A stretch of 64,000 bases of DNA from contig NZ_JARCJD010000013.1 of the NCBI RefSeq assembly GCF_028890115.1, positions 62,001 to 126,000 on the forward strand, written 5' to 3'. The stretch is from Phaeobacter sp. QD34_24. GTDB taxonomy: Bacteria > Pseudomonadota > Alphaproteobacteria > Rhodobacterales > Rhodobacteraceae. Positions 33,958 through 43,049 of this stretch are shown here, piece by piece. Below the pieces are notes generated by a model. The model searched no databases. It was not told the origin of the DNA and was given only the letters and a program-made list of their open reading frames with translations. A program made the translations under genes and the position numbers. Within the stretch, counting starts at the first letter, position 1, and every line of letters begins with the position of its first letter.

Positions 33958-34242
33958 ATGCAGATTTCCGCCGATGAAGCTGAAACCCTCGCGCTGCGGG
34001 CCTTGGCCTGGCTGTCCGGAAATGATGAGCTTTTTCCGGTGTTTATGGGCGCAACGGGTGCGTCTGTCGACGATTTGAAGAGCCGGGCGTCGGATCCGGA
34101 GTTTCTGGGCTCGGTGCTCGATTTCTTAATGATGGACGATGCCTGGGTGGTGGGTTTCTGCGATGATGCTGGGCTAAAATATGAATCACCCATGCAGGCC
34201 CGGATGGCGCTGCCGGGTGGTGCGCAAATCCACTGGACCTGA
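33958..34242 (+). CDS. DUF3572 protein
   Basis: The 94-aa soluble acidic protein matches the DUF3572 family of alphaproteobacteria (AETLALRALAWLSGNDELFPVF, then MMDDAWVVGFCDDAG). Its function is unknown. These genes are commonly found beside pleD-like genes, as here, which suggests a link to c-di-GMP signalling or simply conserved order. The ATG at 33958 follows an AAGGTG-type site. An HAD hydrolase gene follows after 34 nt. Confidence 0.85.
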   Translation: MQISADEAETLALRALAWLSGNDELFPVFMGATGASVDDLKSRASDPEFLGSVLDFLMMDDAWVVGFCDDAGLKYESPMQARMALPGGAQIHWT

Positions 34243-34276
34243 TAGGGATATCCCCGAACGACTGTAACCCTGGATC

Positions 34277-34993
34277 ATGCACATGCCGGTAGATGCTTTT
34301 CTGTTCGACAAGGACGGGACCCTTTTCGATTTTGCCGCCACCTGGAACACCTGGGCGGCGGACATGCTGCTGTCCCTGTCGGCGGGCGACGATGACCTGG
34401 CGCGGGCGATGGCCGAAACGCTGCGCTTCGATCTGGAGCAATCCGCCTTTCATCCCGACAGTTTCGTGATCGCCGGAACCAATGCCGAGGTTGCCAGCGC
34501 CCTGGCGCCGCATGTGCCCCATATGCCCGAGCCGGAGTTGGAACGCTATCTGGCGCAGAATGCAGCAGAGGCGGCCCTGGCCGAGGCGGTGCCCCTAGCC
34601 GCCTTCCTTGATGGTCTGTTGGCGCGGGGCAAGGTGCTGGGGGTGATGACCAATGATGCGGAGCTCTCGGCCGTGAGCCAGCTGCAGCGGGCGGGCGTTC
34701 TGGACCGTTTCGCCTTTGTGGCCGGGTTCGATAGTGGTCATGGCGCCAAGCCGGATCCGGAGCCGCTGCTGGCCTTTTGCGATCACTGCGGCGTCCGTCC
34801 AGACCGCACCGCCATGGTCGGGGACAGCCTGCACGACCTGCAGGCGGGGGCGGCGGCGGGCATGCAGCGGATCGGTGTGCTGACCGGCATGGCCAGCCGC
34901 TGCGATCTGGAGCCACATGCGGATGCGGTGCTGCCGGATATCGGCCATATCCCGGACTGGCTGGATCGCAGGGCCGCCCTGACCCAGGCCTGA
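34277..34993 (+). CDS. HAD-superfamily hydrolase (phosphoglycolate phosphatase-like)
   Basis: The 238-aa phosphatase has HAD motif I FDKDGTLFDF (residues ~10-19), motif II MTND, motif III Lys in AKPDPEPLL and motif IV VGDSLHDL. A helical cap lies between motifs I and II. It is similar to Gph-type phosphatases but the substrate is not defined. It lies 34 nt after the DUF3572 gene on the same strand. Confidence 0.88.
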   Translation: MHMPVDAFLFDKDGTLFDFAATWNTWAADMLLSLSAGDDDLARAMAETLRFDLEQSAFHPDSFVIAGTNAEVASALAPHVPHMPEPELERYLAQNAAEAALAEAVPLAAFLDGLLARGKVLGVMTNDAELSAVSQLQRAGVLDRFAFVAGFDSGHGAKPDPEPLLAFCDHCGVRPDRTAMVGDSLHDLQAGAAAGMQRIGVLTGMASRCDLEPHADAVLPDIGHIPDWLDRRAALTQA

Positions 34994-35211
34994 CCATCCC
35001 CTTCGAAACCGCTGAGCGGCAGCTGCGAATACCGGCTGCTTGCAAATCTGCGCGCGGAACTGTTCAGTTCTGTCCAGAATTTTTGGTCAGCGCCGTGTGG
35101 TTGCGAGAAAACGACAGGCCATGTCGTGAATGGAAAGGTGGCCCAAGGGGATATCGGGCCAGTTGAGGGCGCAACACGGGTGAAGGCCGGTGCAACCGGA
35201 CGGAGGATATC

Positions 35212-36768
35212 ATGGCACGAGCAGCAGCACGCAGACGCGGCGGGGGCAGGGCAGGCGCGGCGGCCCGGCGTGGCGGTGCGGCCCTCAACCAGATGCCCTG
35301 GTCCATCCCGGTCAATATCGACAGGCCCACCGAACCGCTTGATCCCGAGGGGGTTGCCGCCATCCACGATGGCGCCATGCGCATTCTCGAAGAGATCGGT
35401 ATCGTCTTCCTCAACCCCGAGGCCATCGAGATCTTCAAACAGGCGGGCTGCCGGGTCGAGGGTGATCTGGTGCGGATGGACCGCGACTTCGTGATGGAGA
35501 TGGTCGGCAAGGCCCCGAACAGCTTTGACATCACCCCGCGCAACCCGGAGCGCAGGATCCCGGTGGGCGGCAATCATATCCTCTTTGGCAATGTCTCCTC
35601 GCCGCCGAACTACTGGGATCTGGAGTTGAACAAAAAGGCCTCGGGAACGCGGGAGCAATGCCAGAACCTGTTGAAACTCACCCAGTATTTCAACTGCATC
35701 CATTTCGCGGGCGGCTATCCGGTGGAGCCGGTGGATATCCACGCCTCGGTGCGGCATCTGGATGTGCTCTATGACAAGCTGACCCTGACCGACAAGGTGA
35801 TGCATGCCTATTCCCTTGGCAAGGAACGGGTCGAGGATGTGATGGAGATGGTGCGGATCGCCGGGGGCCTCAGCCACGCGGAATTCGAGAGCCGCCCGCA
35901 TATGTACACCAATATCAACTCCACCTCGCCCTTGAAGCATGACTTTCCGATGATCGACGGCTGTCTGCGGCTGGTGCGCAAGGGGCAGGCGGTGGTCATC
36001 ACCCCCTTTACCCTGGCCGGGGCGATGGCGCCGGTGACCATGGCAGGCGCCGTGGCGCAATCACTGGCAGAGGCGCTTTGTGCCGTGGCGCTGTTTCAAT
36101 ATGTGCGCCCGGGCACGCCCTGCGCGATCGGCACCTTTACCTCGAATGTGGACATGAAATCCGGAGCGCCTGCCTTTGGCACGCCCGAATACATGCGCGC
36201 AACCCAGATGACCGGCCAGATGGCGCGTTACTACGGCCTGCCGATGCGCGCCTCGGGTGTCTGCGCGGCCAATGTGCCGGACGGGCAGGCCATGTGGGAG
36301 ACCTCGAACTCGCTCTGGTCCGCGGTGCAGTCCGGGACCAACATGGTCTACCATGCCGCCGGTTGGCTGGAGGGCGGGCTGATCGCCAGCCCGGAGAAAT
36401 TCATCATGGATTGCGAGGTCCTGCAGCAGATCCAGCGCTACATGCAGCCGCAGATCTGCGCCACCGGCCCCGAGGATATCGCCCTTGAGGCCATCCGCGA
36501 GGTGGGCAACGACGGCCATTTCTTCGGCATCCAGCATACCCAGGATCGCTATACAGACGCCTTCTACCAGCCCTTCCTCAGCGACTGGCGCAACTTTGAA
36601 GCCTGGGAGGCCGCCGGAGCCGTCTGGACACCGGAACGCGCCCATCGGATCTACAAGGAGATCCTGGGTGATTTCGAAGCCCCTCCCATGGACCCTGCCA
36701 TCCGCGAGGAACTGGGCGATTTTGTCGCCCGCCGTAAATCCGAAGGCGGCGCGCCGACGGATTTCTGA
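35212..36768 (+). CDS. Trimethylamine methyltransferase family protein (MttB-like, no pyrrolysine)
   Basis: The 518-aa product belongs to the MttB superfamily, whose members transfer a methyl group from an amine such as glycine betaine to a corrinoid protein. No in-frame amber codon is present, so it is the non-pyrrolysine type, like the glycine betaine methyltransferase MtgB. An Arg/Gly-rich leader (residues ~3-25) precedes the TIM-barrel-like domain. CGGAGG precedes the ATG. No corrinoid protein or methylcobamide transferase gene lies nearby. Carnitine, DMGDH-like and cobO genes in this window give a fitting background. Confidence 0.88.
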   Translation: MARAAARRRGGGRAGAAARRGGAALNQMPWSIPVNIDRPTEPLDPEGVAAIHDGAMRILEEIGIVFLNPEAIEIFKQAGCRVEGDLVRMDRDFVMEMVGKAPNSFDITPRNPERRIPVGGNHILFGNVSSPPNYWDLELNKKASGTREQCQNLLKLTQYFNCIHFAGGYPVEPVDIHASVRHLDVLYDKLTLTDKVMHAYSLGKERVEDVMEMVRIAGGLSHAEFESRPHMYTNINSTSPLKHDFPMIDGCLRLVRKGQAVVITPFTLAGAMAPVTMAGAVAQSLAEALCAVALFQYVRPGTPCAIGTFTSNVDMKSGAPAFGTPEYMRATQMTGQMARYYGLPMRASGVCAANVPDGQAMWETSNSLWSAVQSGTNMVYHAAGWLEGGLIASPEKFIMDCEVLQQIQRYMQPQICATGPEDIALEAIREVGNDGHFFGIQHTQDRYTDAFYQPFLSDWRNFEAWEAAGAVWTPERAHRIYKEILGDFEAPPMDPAIREELGDFVARRKSEGGAPTDF

Positions 36769-37214
36769 TCGCTGTTTTGATCCCAATTGCAGGCAGATCG
36801 CCCCTTTCGGCCCTGATTCGCAGGCCTTGATACCTGTGACCACGTCAACTGTGCCGTTGGCGGCCAAATAGGCCATTCACGCGGATTCAGTCTAGAATGG
36901 CAACGCCCGATGGCAGTGCGTGTCTGGCGTGTGTGCGGCAGGATGCAGCGATGGCTCTGCTCAGACTGAACAGGACAAAATCCTTTCTGTTGCAATGATT
37001 TGCCTGCCGGTCCGGCCAAAACCCCTGGTCTGGCCAGTGTTGCGAAATGGAAAGAAATCCCGATCTGTTCCGGGGGTAAATGCTACATTTTCATGGGGTT
37101 CAGGCAATTTTGGAGGGGTTGAAGGCTAAAAGTCTCACGGTGGATCTAAGGGAAAATTAGGAAAAATCGCCTATCCCTGCATCGGAATGCGCCTCATCGA
37201 AGGACCACTTTGAC
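36769..37214. other. Intergenic region upstream of the chemoreceptor
   Basis: These 446 bases hold no reading frame with good codon use or a ribosome site. The GAAGGA site of the chemoreceptor lies at its end. AT-rich blocks around 37040-37170 probably include its promoter, but I cannot name an element. Confidence 0.6.
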
Positions 37215-39101
37215 ATGCCTACGTTTCTGTATCGGCTACCTGCCCGAATTTATGCCTTGGCCGGCCTCGCCGTCGTGCTTGCCGCGGTATTGACCTTCAT
37301 CCTGCTGTCTCGTGCAATCGACAACGCATATGAGATGCGTGAGAAGGAACTCGACAGCCTGACGGACTCCATGGTCAGCGTTCTGGCCAGCCTGGAGGCT
37401 CAGGTGCAGGCTGGAACCATTACCCTTGAGGAAGCTCAGGCGCGCGGGATTGCAGCGGTTGAGTTGCCGCGCTTTGGCGCCGCAGGTTACTTCTTTGCCT
37501 TCAATCGCGACAACTACATGGTAGCCCACCCGGTGGCCAAGCAGTTGCTTGGCGTGGACCAGTCGGAGTTCGAAGATGTGAATGGCGTCTTTGTTTTCCA
37601 GGAGTTCCAGCGCGTGATCAATGAACATGGCAAAGGGGCCGTGATCTACCATTTCAACAAGCCGGATTCGGAAATCCCGGAAGCCAAGATGGGCTATATC
37701 AAGCTCTTTGAACCTTGGGGCTGGGTCGTTGGCACCGGTGCCTATGTGGCCGATATCGAAGCGGATATCGCCGCAATGCGCAACTCGGCGCTGATTGCCT
37801 TGGTCGTTGGCCTGGCGGCGATGGGCGTGGCCGCCTTCTTCATTGCCCGCAGCGTCATCAATCCGGTTGAAAATCTCAAGGATCGCATGCTGTCGATGGC
37901 CGAAGGGGACACCGCATCGGACATTCCGGGCACCAAAAGCCGCAATGAAATCGGCGACATGGCCCGGACCTTGGACGTGTTCCGCAACTCGCTGATCCGT
38001 CAGAAGGAGTTGGAAACCGCGCAGAAAGAGCGCGATGCCGCCCAGGCGCAGGTGGTTCACACCCTGACCGATCGCCTGTCGGTACTGGCCAGCGGCGATC
38101 TGACGGTGCGCATCGACAGCGCCTTCCCGGAGGATTACGAACAGCTGCGGCTCGACTTCAACAAGACGGTCGAGAACCTCAACGGCACCGTCTCGCAGGT
38201 GGTCGAGTCCGCCGCCAGCATCCGCAATGGCGCGGCCGAGATCAGCCAGTCCTCGGACGACCTGTCGCATCGCACCGAAAGCCAGGCCGCAACCCTTGAG
38301 GAAACCGCCGCCGCCCTCGATGAACTGACAGCAAGCGTGAAATCCGCCGCCGAAGGTGCGCGCAGCGTCGAGAACATCATGGACGAGGCCAAGCAGGAGG
38401 CCGAAAACAGCGGCACCGTGGTGCAAAGCGCGGTCTCGGCGATGACCGAGATCGAGCAGTCCTCGACCCATATCGCCCAGATCATCGGCGTGATCGACGA
38501 CATCGCCTTCCAGACCAACCTCCTGGCCCTGAACGCCGGGGTCGAGGCTGCCCGAGCAGGCGAAGCAGGCCGTGGTTTTGCGGTCGTGGCCTCCGAAGTG
38601 CGCGCCCTGGCGCAGCGCTCCTCGGATGCGGCGATGGAGATCAAGACGCTGATCAGCGATTCCTCGCGCCAGGTGGAGCGCGGTGTGGATCTGGTCGGCA
38701 AGGCGGGCGAGGCGCTCAATAGCATCGTCGAGCGGGTGAACCATATCTCGAAACTGGTGACCGACATTGCCGAGGGCGCGGTGGAGCAGTCCACCGGCCT
38801 GGGCGAGATCAACACCGGCGTGGTGCAGCTGGATCAGGTGACCCAGCAGAACGCGGCGATGGTGGAACAGGCGACGGCAGCGGGTCACATGCTGAACAGC
38901 GACGCGACCAAGCTGGCCGAACTGGTGGCCCACTTCAAGATCTCGGGCGGCGGCGGCATCACGCAGCTGAGCGCCCCGAAAGCCGCCCCGAGTGCCCCGA
39001 CGGCCCATGGCGACGACGACTGGGATTTCAGCGACGTCACCCCGGCCGCCGCAACCGGCACCGACGGAAACGCTGCCCTGGACAAGTGGCAGGATTTCTG
39101 A
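37215..39101 (+). CDS. Methyl-accepting chemotaxis protein with Cache sensor
   Basis: The 628-aa transmembrane chemoreceptor has a first membrane helix (residues ~14-33) and a periplasmic single-Cache domain (~45-185, with [16 protein letters not shown]). A second helix (~193-213), a HAMP linker and a cytoplasmic signalling domain follow. The conserved hairpin tip reads [20 protein letters not shown]. The C-terminus ends WQDF, like the NWETF-type tether for CheR/CheB. The ligand is not deducible; small carboxylates are common for this sensor class. A terminator follows. Confidence 0.95.
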   Translation: MPTFLYRLPARIYALAGLAVVLAAVLTFILLSRAIDNAYEMREKELDSLTDSMVSVLASLEAQVQAGTITLEEAQARGIAAVELPRFGAAGYFFAFNRDNYMVAHPVAKQLLGVDQSEFEDVNGVFVFQEFQRVINEHGKGAVIYHFNKPDSEIPEAKMGYIKLFEPWGWVVGTGAYVADIEADIAAMRNSALIALVVGLAAMGVAAFFIARSVINPVENLKDRMLSMAEGDTASDIPGTKSRNEIGDMARTLDVFRNSLIRQKELETAQKERDAAQAQVVHTLTDRLSVLASGDLTVRIDSAFPEDYEQLRLDFNKTVENLNGTVSQVVESAASIRNGAAEISQSSDDLSHRTESQAATLEETAAALDELTASVKSAAEGARSVENIMDEAKQEAENSGTVVQSAVSAMTEIEQSSTHIAQIIGVIDDIAFQTNLLALNAGVEAARAGEAGRGFAVVASEVRALAQRSSDAAMEIKTLISDSSRQVERGVDLVGKAGEALNSIVERVNHISKLVTDIAEGAVEQSTGLGEINTGVVQLDQVTQQNAAMVEQATAAGHMLNSDATKLAELVAHFKISGGGGITQLSAPKAAPSAPTAHGDDDWDFSDVTPAAATGTDGNAALDKWQDF

Positions 39102-39182
39102 TCCGGCGCGAAAGCCCACGGGCAACGGTTCGATAGGGTCGTTGCCCTGCCGCCGATGCGGCGCATTCAACAGGTCAAAAAA

Positions 39183-39213
39183 GAAACGCCCGGCAGGATC
39201 TGCCGGGCGTTTC
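39183..39213. terminator. Bidirectional terminator between MCP and icd
   Basis: GAAACGCCCGGCAG and CTGCCGGGCGTTTC form a near-perfect inverted repeat between the convergent chemoreceptor and isocitrate dehydrogenase genes. Both ends are A/T-rich, so it can serve both strands. Confidence 0.85.
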
Positions 39214-39234
39214 CTGTTTCAATAGGCGTCCCTA

Positions 39235-41451
39235 TCAGTCGATGATCGCGTTCAGCGTTGCCGATGGGCGCATGACCTTGGCTTTCAGCTCGACGCTGGG
39301 GCGATAGTAGCCACCGATCTCTGCCGCCGGTCCTTGGGCTGCAGCCAGTTCGGACAGGATCGCCGCTTCGCCTTCGGCGAGGGCCTTGGCAACAGGGGCG
39401 AACTCGGCCGCCAGATCGGCGTCGTCGGACTGCGCCGCCAGGGCTTCGGCCCAGTAGCGGGCGAACCAGTAGTGGCTGTCGCGGTTGTCCGGCTCTCCGA
39501 CCTTGCGCGAGGGCGAGCGGTTGTTGTCGAGGATGCCTTGGGTCGCGACCTCTGCCGCAGCACCCAGCACGCCTGCCTTGGCGTTGCCCTTGACGTCGGC
39601 AAGGAAGCTCAGGCTTTCCCCCAGGGCGCAGAACTCACCCATCGAGTCCCAGCGCAGGTGGTTCTGCTCGACCAGCTGCTGCACGTGTTTCGGGGCCGAA
39701 CCGCCGGCGCCGGTTTCGAACAAGCCGCCGCCCTGCATCAGTTTCACGATCGACAGCATCTTGGCCGAGGTGCCCAGTTCCAGGATCGGGAACAGGTCGG
39801 TCAGGTAGTCGCGCAGCACGTTGCCGGTGATGGCGATGCTGTCCTTGCCTGCGGTGATGGTCTCAAGGCTCTGACGGGTGGCTTCGCGCGGCGCCATGAT
39901 CAGGAACTTGTCGGCAACGCCAGCGGCTTCGAGCGCCGGTTTGACGTATTTGATCAGCTCGGCGTCATGGGCGCGGTTTGCGTCCAGCCAGAAGATCGCC
40001 TCGGAGCCGGTCAGGCGCTGACGGTCCATCGCCAGCTGGATCCAGTTCTCGATCGGGGCCTTCTTCACGGTGCAGGAGCGCCAGATGTCGCCTGCCTCTA
40101 CCGCGTGGCTGTGCAGCGTCTCGCCATTGGCCAGAACGATGCGGATCTCGCCATCGGCGGGGGCTTCGAACGTGGTCGGGTGAGAGCCGTATTCCTCGGC
40201 CTTCTGGGCCATCAGGCCGACGTTGGCGACGGAGCCTGCCTTGGTCACGTCCAACGCGCCATTGGCTTTGAAGAAGTTGATGGTCTCGTCATAGACGGTG
40301 GAATAGCAGCGATCGGGGATCACGCAGTTGGTGTCACCTTTGGCTCCGGTTTCATCCCAGCCCTTGCCGCCTGCGCGGATCACGGCCGGCATGGAGGCGT
40401 CGATGATCACGTCCGAGGGCACATGCAGGTTGGTGATGCCCTTGTCGCTGTCCACCATATACATGGAAGGACGCTCAAGTGCTGCGATCTCAGCCTTGAT
40501 CTCGGCGGCGTTCGGCAGCGTCTCGATGGCGGCCAGAACCGCACCAAGGCCCGAGTTTGCAGATCCCCCGGCGGCGACAATCGCCTCGCCGTGCTTGTCC
40601 CAGACCGGGCCGAGCCAGGCCTTGACCGCGTGGCCAAAGATGATCGGGTCGGAGACCTTCATCATGGTGGCCTTCATGTGCAGCGAGAACATGGTGCCGT
40701 CTGCCTTGGTGTCTTCGATGGCTGCAGCCAGGAAGGAGGCCAGCGCCTTGGCGGACATGAAGGTGGCATCGGCAACGGTGCCTTCTTCCAGCGGCCAGCC
40801 GTCCTTCAGCACGGTGACAGCGCCGTCCTTGCCGACGAATTCGATCTTCGCGTCACCGGCTTGTGCGGCGGTGATGGTTGCGGATTTCTCGTTGGCGTAG
40901 AAGTCATTGCCCGGCATCGACGAGACCTTGGTCTTGCTGTCGGCGGACCATGCACCCATGGAATGCGGGTTGTTCTGGGCGTAGTTCTTCACCGCCCGTG
41001 CCGAACGACGATCGGAGTTGCCTTCGCGCAGGACCGGGTTCACCGCCGAGCCCTTGATGCCGTCATAGCGCGCACGGATCTCTTTTTCCGCGTCACTCTG
41101 GGGATCCTCGGGATAGTTCGGGATATCATAGCCTTGGGACTGCAGTTCGGCGATGGCGGCGGTCAGCTGCGGCACCGAAGCCGAGATGTTGGGCAGCTTG
41201 ATGACATTTGCATCCGGGGTTTTCACCAGTTCACCCAGGGCGGCCAGATCGTCGCTTTGCTTTTGCGCGTCGGTCAGGTTTTCCGGGAAGGTGGCGATGA
41301 TGCGACCGGCCAGCGAGATATCCTTGGTCCCGACGGTGATACCGGCGGCAGAAGCGAATTTGCGGATGATCGGCAGGAAAGAAGCCGATGCCAGCTCGGG
41401 CGCTTCGTCTACGATGGTATACAAAATGTCGGGGTTTGCGTTTTCTGTCAT
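39235..41451 (-). CDS. icd: NADP-dependent isocitrate dehydrogenase, monomeric type
   Basis: The enzyme converts isocitrate to 2-oxoglutarate and CO2 in the TCA cycle, using NADP. The 738-aa product is the length of the monomeric family, not the ~400-aa dimeric one. Family segments include [29 protein letters not shown] and [18 protein letters not shown]. The ATG read from 41451 follows AAAGG. The 440-bp region upstream to the SbcD-like gene contains no gene I can support. Confidence 0.95.
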   Translation of the reverse strand: MTENANPDILYTIVDEAPELASASFLPIIRKFASAAGITVGTKDISLAGRIIATFPENLTDAQKQSDDLAALGELVKTPDANVIKLPNISASVPQLTAAIAELQSQGYDIPNYPEDPQSDAEKEIRARYDGIKGSAVNPVLREGNSDRRSARAVKNYAQNNPHSMGAWSADSKTKVSSMPGNDFYANEKSATITAAQAGDAKIEFVGKDGAVTVLKDGWPLEEGTVADATFMSAKALASFLAAAIEDTKADGTMFSLHMKATMMKVSDPIIFGHAVKAWLGPVWDKHGEAIVAAGGSANSGLGAVLAAIETLPNAAEIKAEIAALERPSMYMVDSDKGITNLHVPSDVIIDASMPAVIRAGGKGWDETGAKGDTNCVIPDRCYSTVYDETINFFKANGALDVTKAGSVANVGLMAQKAEEYGSHPTTFEAPADGEIRIVLANGETLHSHAVEAGDIWRSCTVKKAPIENWIQLAMDRQRLTGSEAIFWLDANRAHDAELIKYVKPALEAAGVADKFLIMAPREATRQSLETITAGKDSIAITGNVLRDYLTDLFPILELGTSAKMLSIVKLMQGGGLFETGAGGSAPKHVQQLVEQNHLRWDSMGEFCALGESLSFLADVKGNAKAGVLGAAAEVATQGILDNNRSPSRKVGEPDNRDSHYWFARYWAEALAAQSDDADLAAEFAPVAKALAEGEAAILSELAAAQGPAAEIGGYYRPSVELKAKVMRPSATLNAIID

Positions 41452-41891
41452 GTTCCACAACCTTTCAGCGATATCGGAAGCTTTGTCGACTTTGGGCGGC
41501 GGCCGGGCGCCCCTCGCAAATTGATGATTGCTCCCCGGTGGGGGGCTGCCAATCGAGGGTCTGGCCGTGCATATCGCCCCCCGTGTAAAACAACAGCGCC
41601 AAAGGCGCAATTGCCTGCAGGGGTTTTAACGGAATCTGGGTGCCTTCAATGGTGCGAATTCAAGCGAAAATCGGCCGGAACCGCTCAATATCCAGGTGTT
41701 TTCGCAAATCCCGCTGTGGTTTCGATCCGCAGAGCAGTCCCGGCTGCCTTTGAAGCGAAGACCGTTGGACGACGCATAGAATCGCGCAGGCCAGGGGCGC
41801 GGCGGTCACAGAGCGGCGTTGACCGTCGCTGTCGGCTCTGCCACTCATGGGGCCTTCCTTCATTTCTGGCCAGGCCCGTCCGGAGACACTG
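41452..41891. promoter_or_regulatory. Divergent intergenic region between icd and the SbcD-like gene
   Basis: These 440 bases carry the promoters of two divergent genes. GGCGCCAAAGGCGCAATTGCC-like inverted runs occur around 41597-41617, but none is long. No well-supported reading frame was found; frames extending into the flanking genes are antisense artefacts. Confidence 0.5.
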
Positions 41892-43049
41892 ATGACTTCC
41901 TTGCGCTTTCTGCACAGTTCCGATCTGCATCTGGGAAAGCGGTTTGGGCAATTCGGCGAAGAGACTCGGATGGCCCTTCAACAAGCCCGGCAAGAGGTGC
42001 TGTTCAGATTGGCAGAGATGGCCCGGGCGCAGGATGCGGCGCATGTGGTGATCGCGGGGGATATGTTCGACACGGAAACCCCTTCGGAGCGGGTGCAGCG
42101 CCAGGCTCTGGCCGCCATGGGGGCGGCGCAGGGGCTGGAGTGGTGGATCATTCCTGGCAACCACGATAGTGCCGCAGCCGAACCTCTGTGGACCGCTTTG
42201 CAGGCGCATGCCCCTGAGAACGTGCATCTGTTGCTGCAACCGGAGCCGGTTCAGATGGCGCCTGGTGTGCTGCTGCTACCCGCACCATGCAGTCATCGCT
42301 TTGCGGGGCGGGATCTGACCGCCTGGATGGATGATTGCAGCAGTGATCCGGGCAGCCTGCGGATCGGGCTGGCCCATGGCGGGGTGCTGGAGTTCGCCAG
42401 CCAGACCACGAATGATGGCTCCGGTGAGACGATCGCCCCTGATCGTGCCAGCCGGGCGGGGCTCGATTATCTCGCCCTGGGGGACTGGCACGGCCGTTTG
42501 CAGGTCAATGAGCGGACCCATTACAGCGGCACCCCGGAGGCGGATCGCTTCAAACACGCCGGGCGCGGACAGTGCCTGCTGGTCGAGATTGCAGGCGCGG
42601 GGCAGCCGCCGCAGGTGCAGCCGCTGGAGGTCGGCCAGTTTCATTGGCAGGAGGTCACTCTGGATTTGACGCCGAGCACCGATATCGCGGCTGCGATCCA
42701 GGATCTTCTGCCAGCGGAGCGGGCCGACTGGCGCTATCACCTCTTGCGGATCCGGGCCGTGGGCTGGGCGACGCCGCCGCAGCGCCTTGCGCTTGGCCAG
42801 GAGGTGGCGCGATACGCGCCGGAGTTCTGCCATCTGGATCTGGATCTGTCCGACCTTGGCGATGAACATCAGGTGGAGGATCTGGATCTGATCGGTCGCG
42901 GTGGCGCCCTGCGGGTGGCGGCAGAGGATCTGATGCGCGCCTGCGAAGATCCGGCTCTGGCCGAGGCCGAGCGACAGGTGGCCGCCGCCGCGCTCAACCG
43001 GTTGTTCGCCTATAGCCAGGACGAGGGCGAGCCGGGAGAGCCCCGATGA
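41892..43049 (+). CDS. SbcD/Mre11-like DNA repair exonuclease (YhaO type)
   Basis: The 385-aa metallophosphoesterase has SSDLHLGKRF, IAGDMFD, PGNHD, and GLAHGGV motifs with the expected Asp, His and Asn metal ligands. It is predicted to trim DNA ends together with the ATPase encoded next. Proteins of this size and partner type are usually called YhaO in Firmicutes. The ATG at 41892 has GGAGA upstream. The stop overlaps the next gene by 4 nt (ATGA). Confidence 0.9.
   Translation: MTSLRFLHSSDLHLGKRFGQFGEETRMALQQARQEVLFRLAEMARAQDAAHVVIAGDMFDTETPSERVQRQALAAMGAAQGLEWWIIPGNHDSAAAEPLWTALQAHAPENVHLLLQPEPVQMAPGVLLLPAPCSHRFAGRDLTAWMDDCSSDPGSLRIGLAHGGVLEFASQTTNDGSGETIAPDRASRAGLDYLALGDWHGRLQVNERTHYSGTPEADRFKHAGRGQCLLVEIAGAGQPPQVQPLEVGQFHWQEVTLDLTPSTDIAAAIQDLLPAERADWRYHLLRIRAVGWATPPQRLALGQEVARYAPEFCHLDLDLSDLGDEHQVEDLDLIGRGGALRVAAEDLMRACEDPALAEAERQVAAAALNRLFAYSQDEGEPGEPR

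Noticed and set aside
35160-35211. Possible riboswitch before the MttB homologue
   Set aside because: The GCCGGTGCAACCGG stretch is only a short hairpin near the ribosome site. None of the conserved cobalamin, glycine or SAM riboswitch blocks was found.
36920-37129. 69-codon frame upstream of the chemoreceptor
   Set aside because: No ribosome site, no recognisable composition, and the region has promoter-like AT content.
39334-41892. Long open frame of about 850 codons antisense to icd
   Set aside because: It lies entirely opposite a clear isocitrate dehydrogenase gene, shows no recognisable motif, and is typical of GC-rich DNA where the antisense frame lacks stops.
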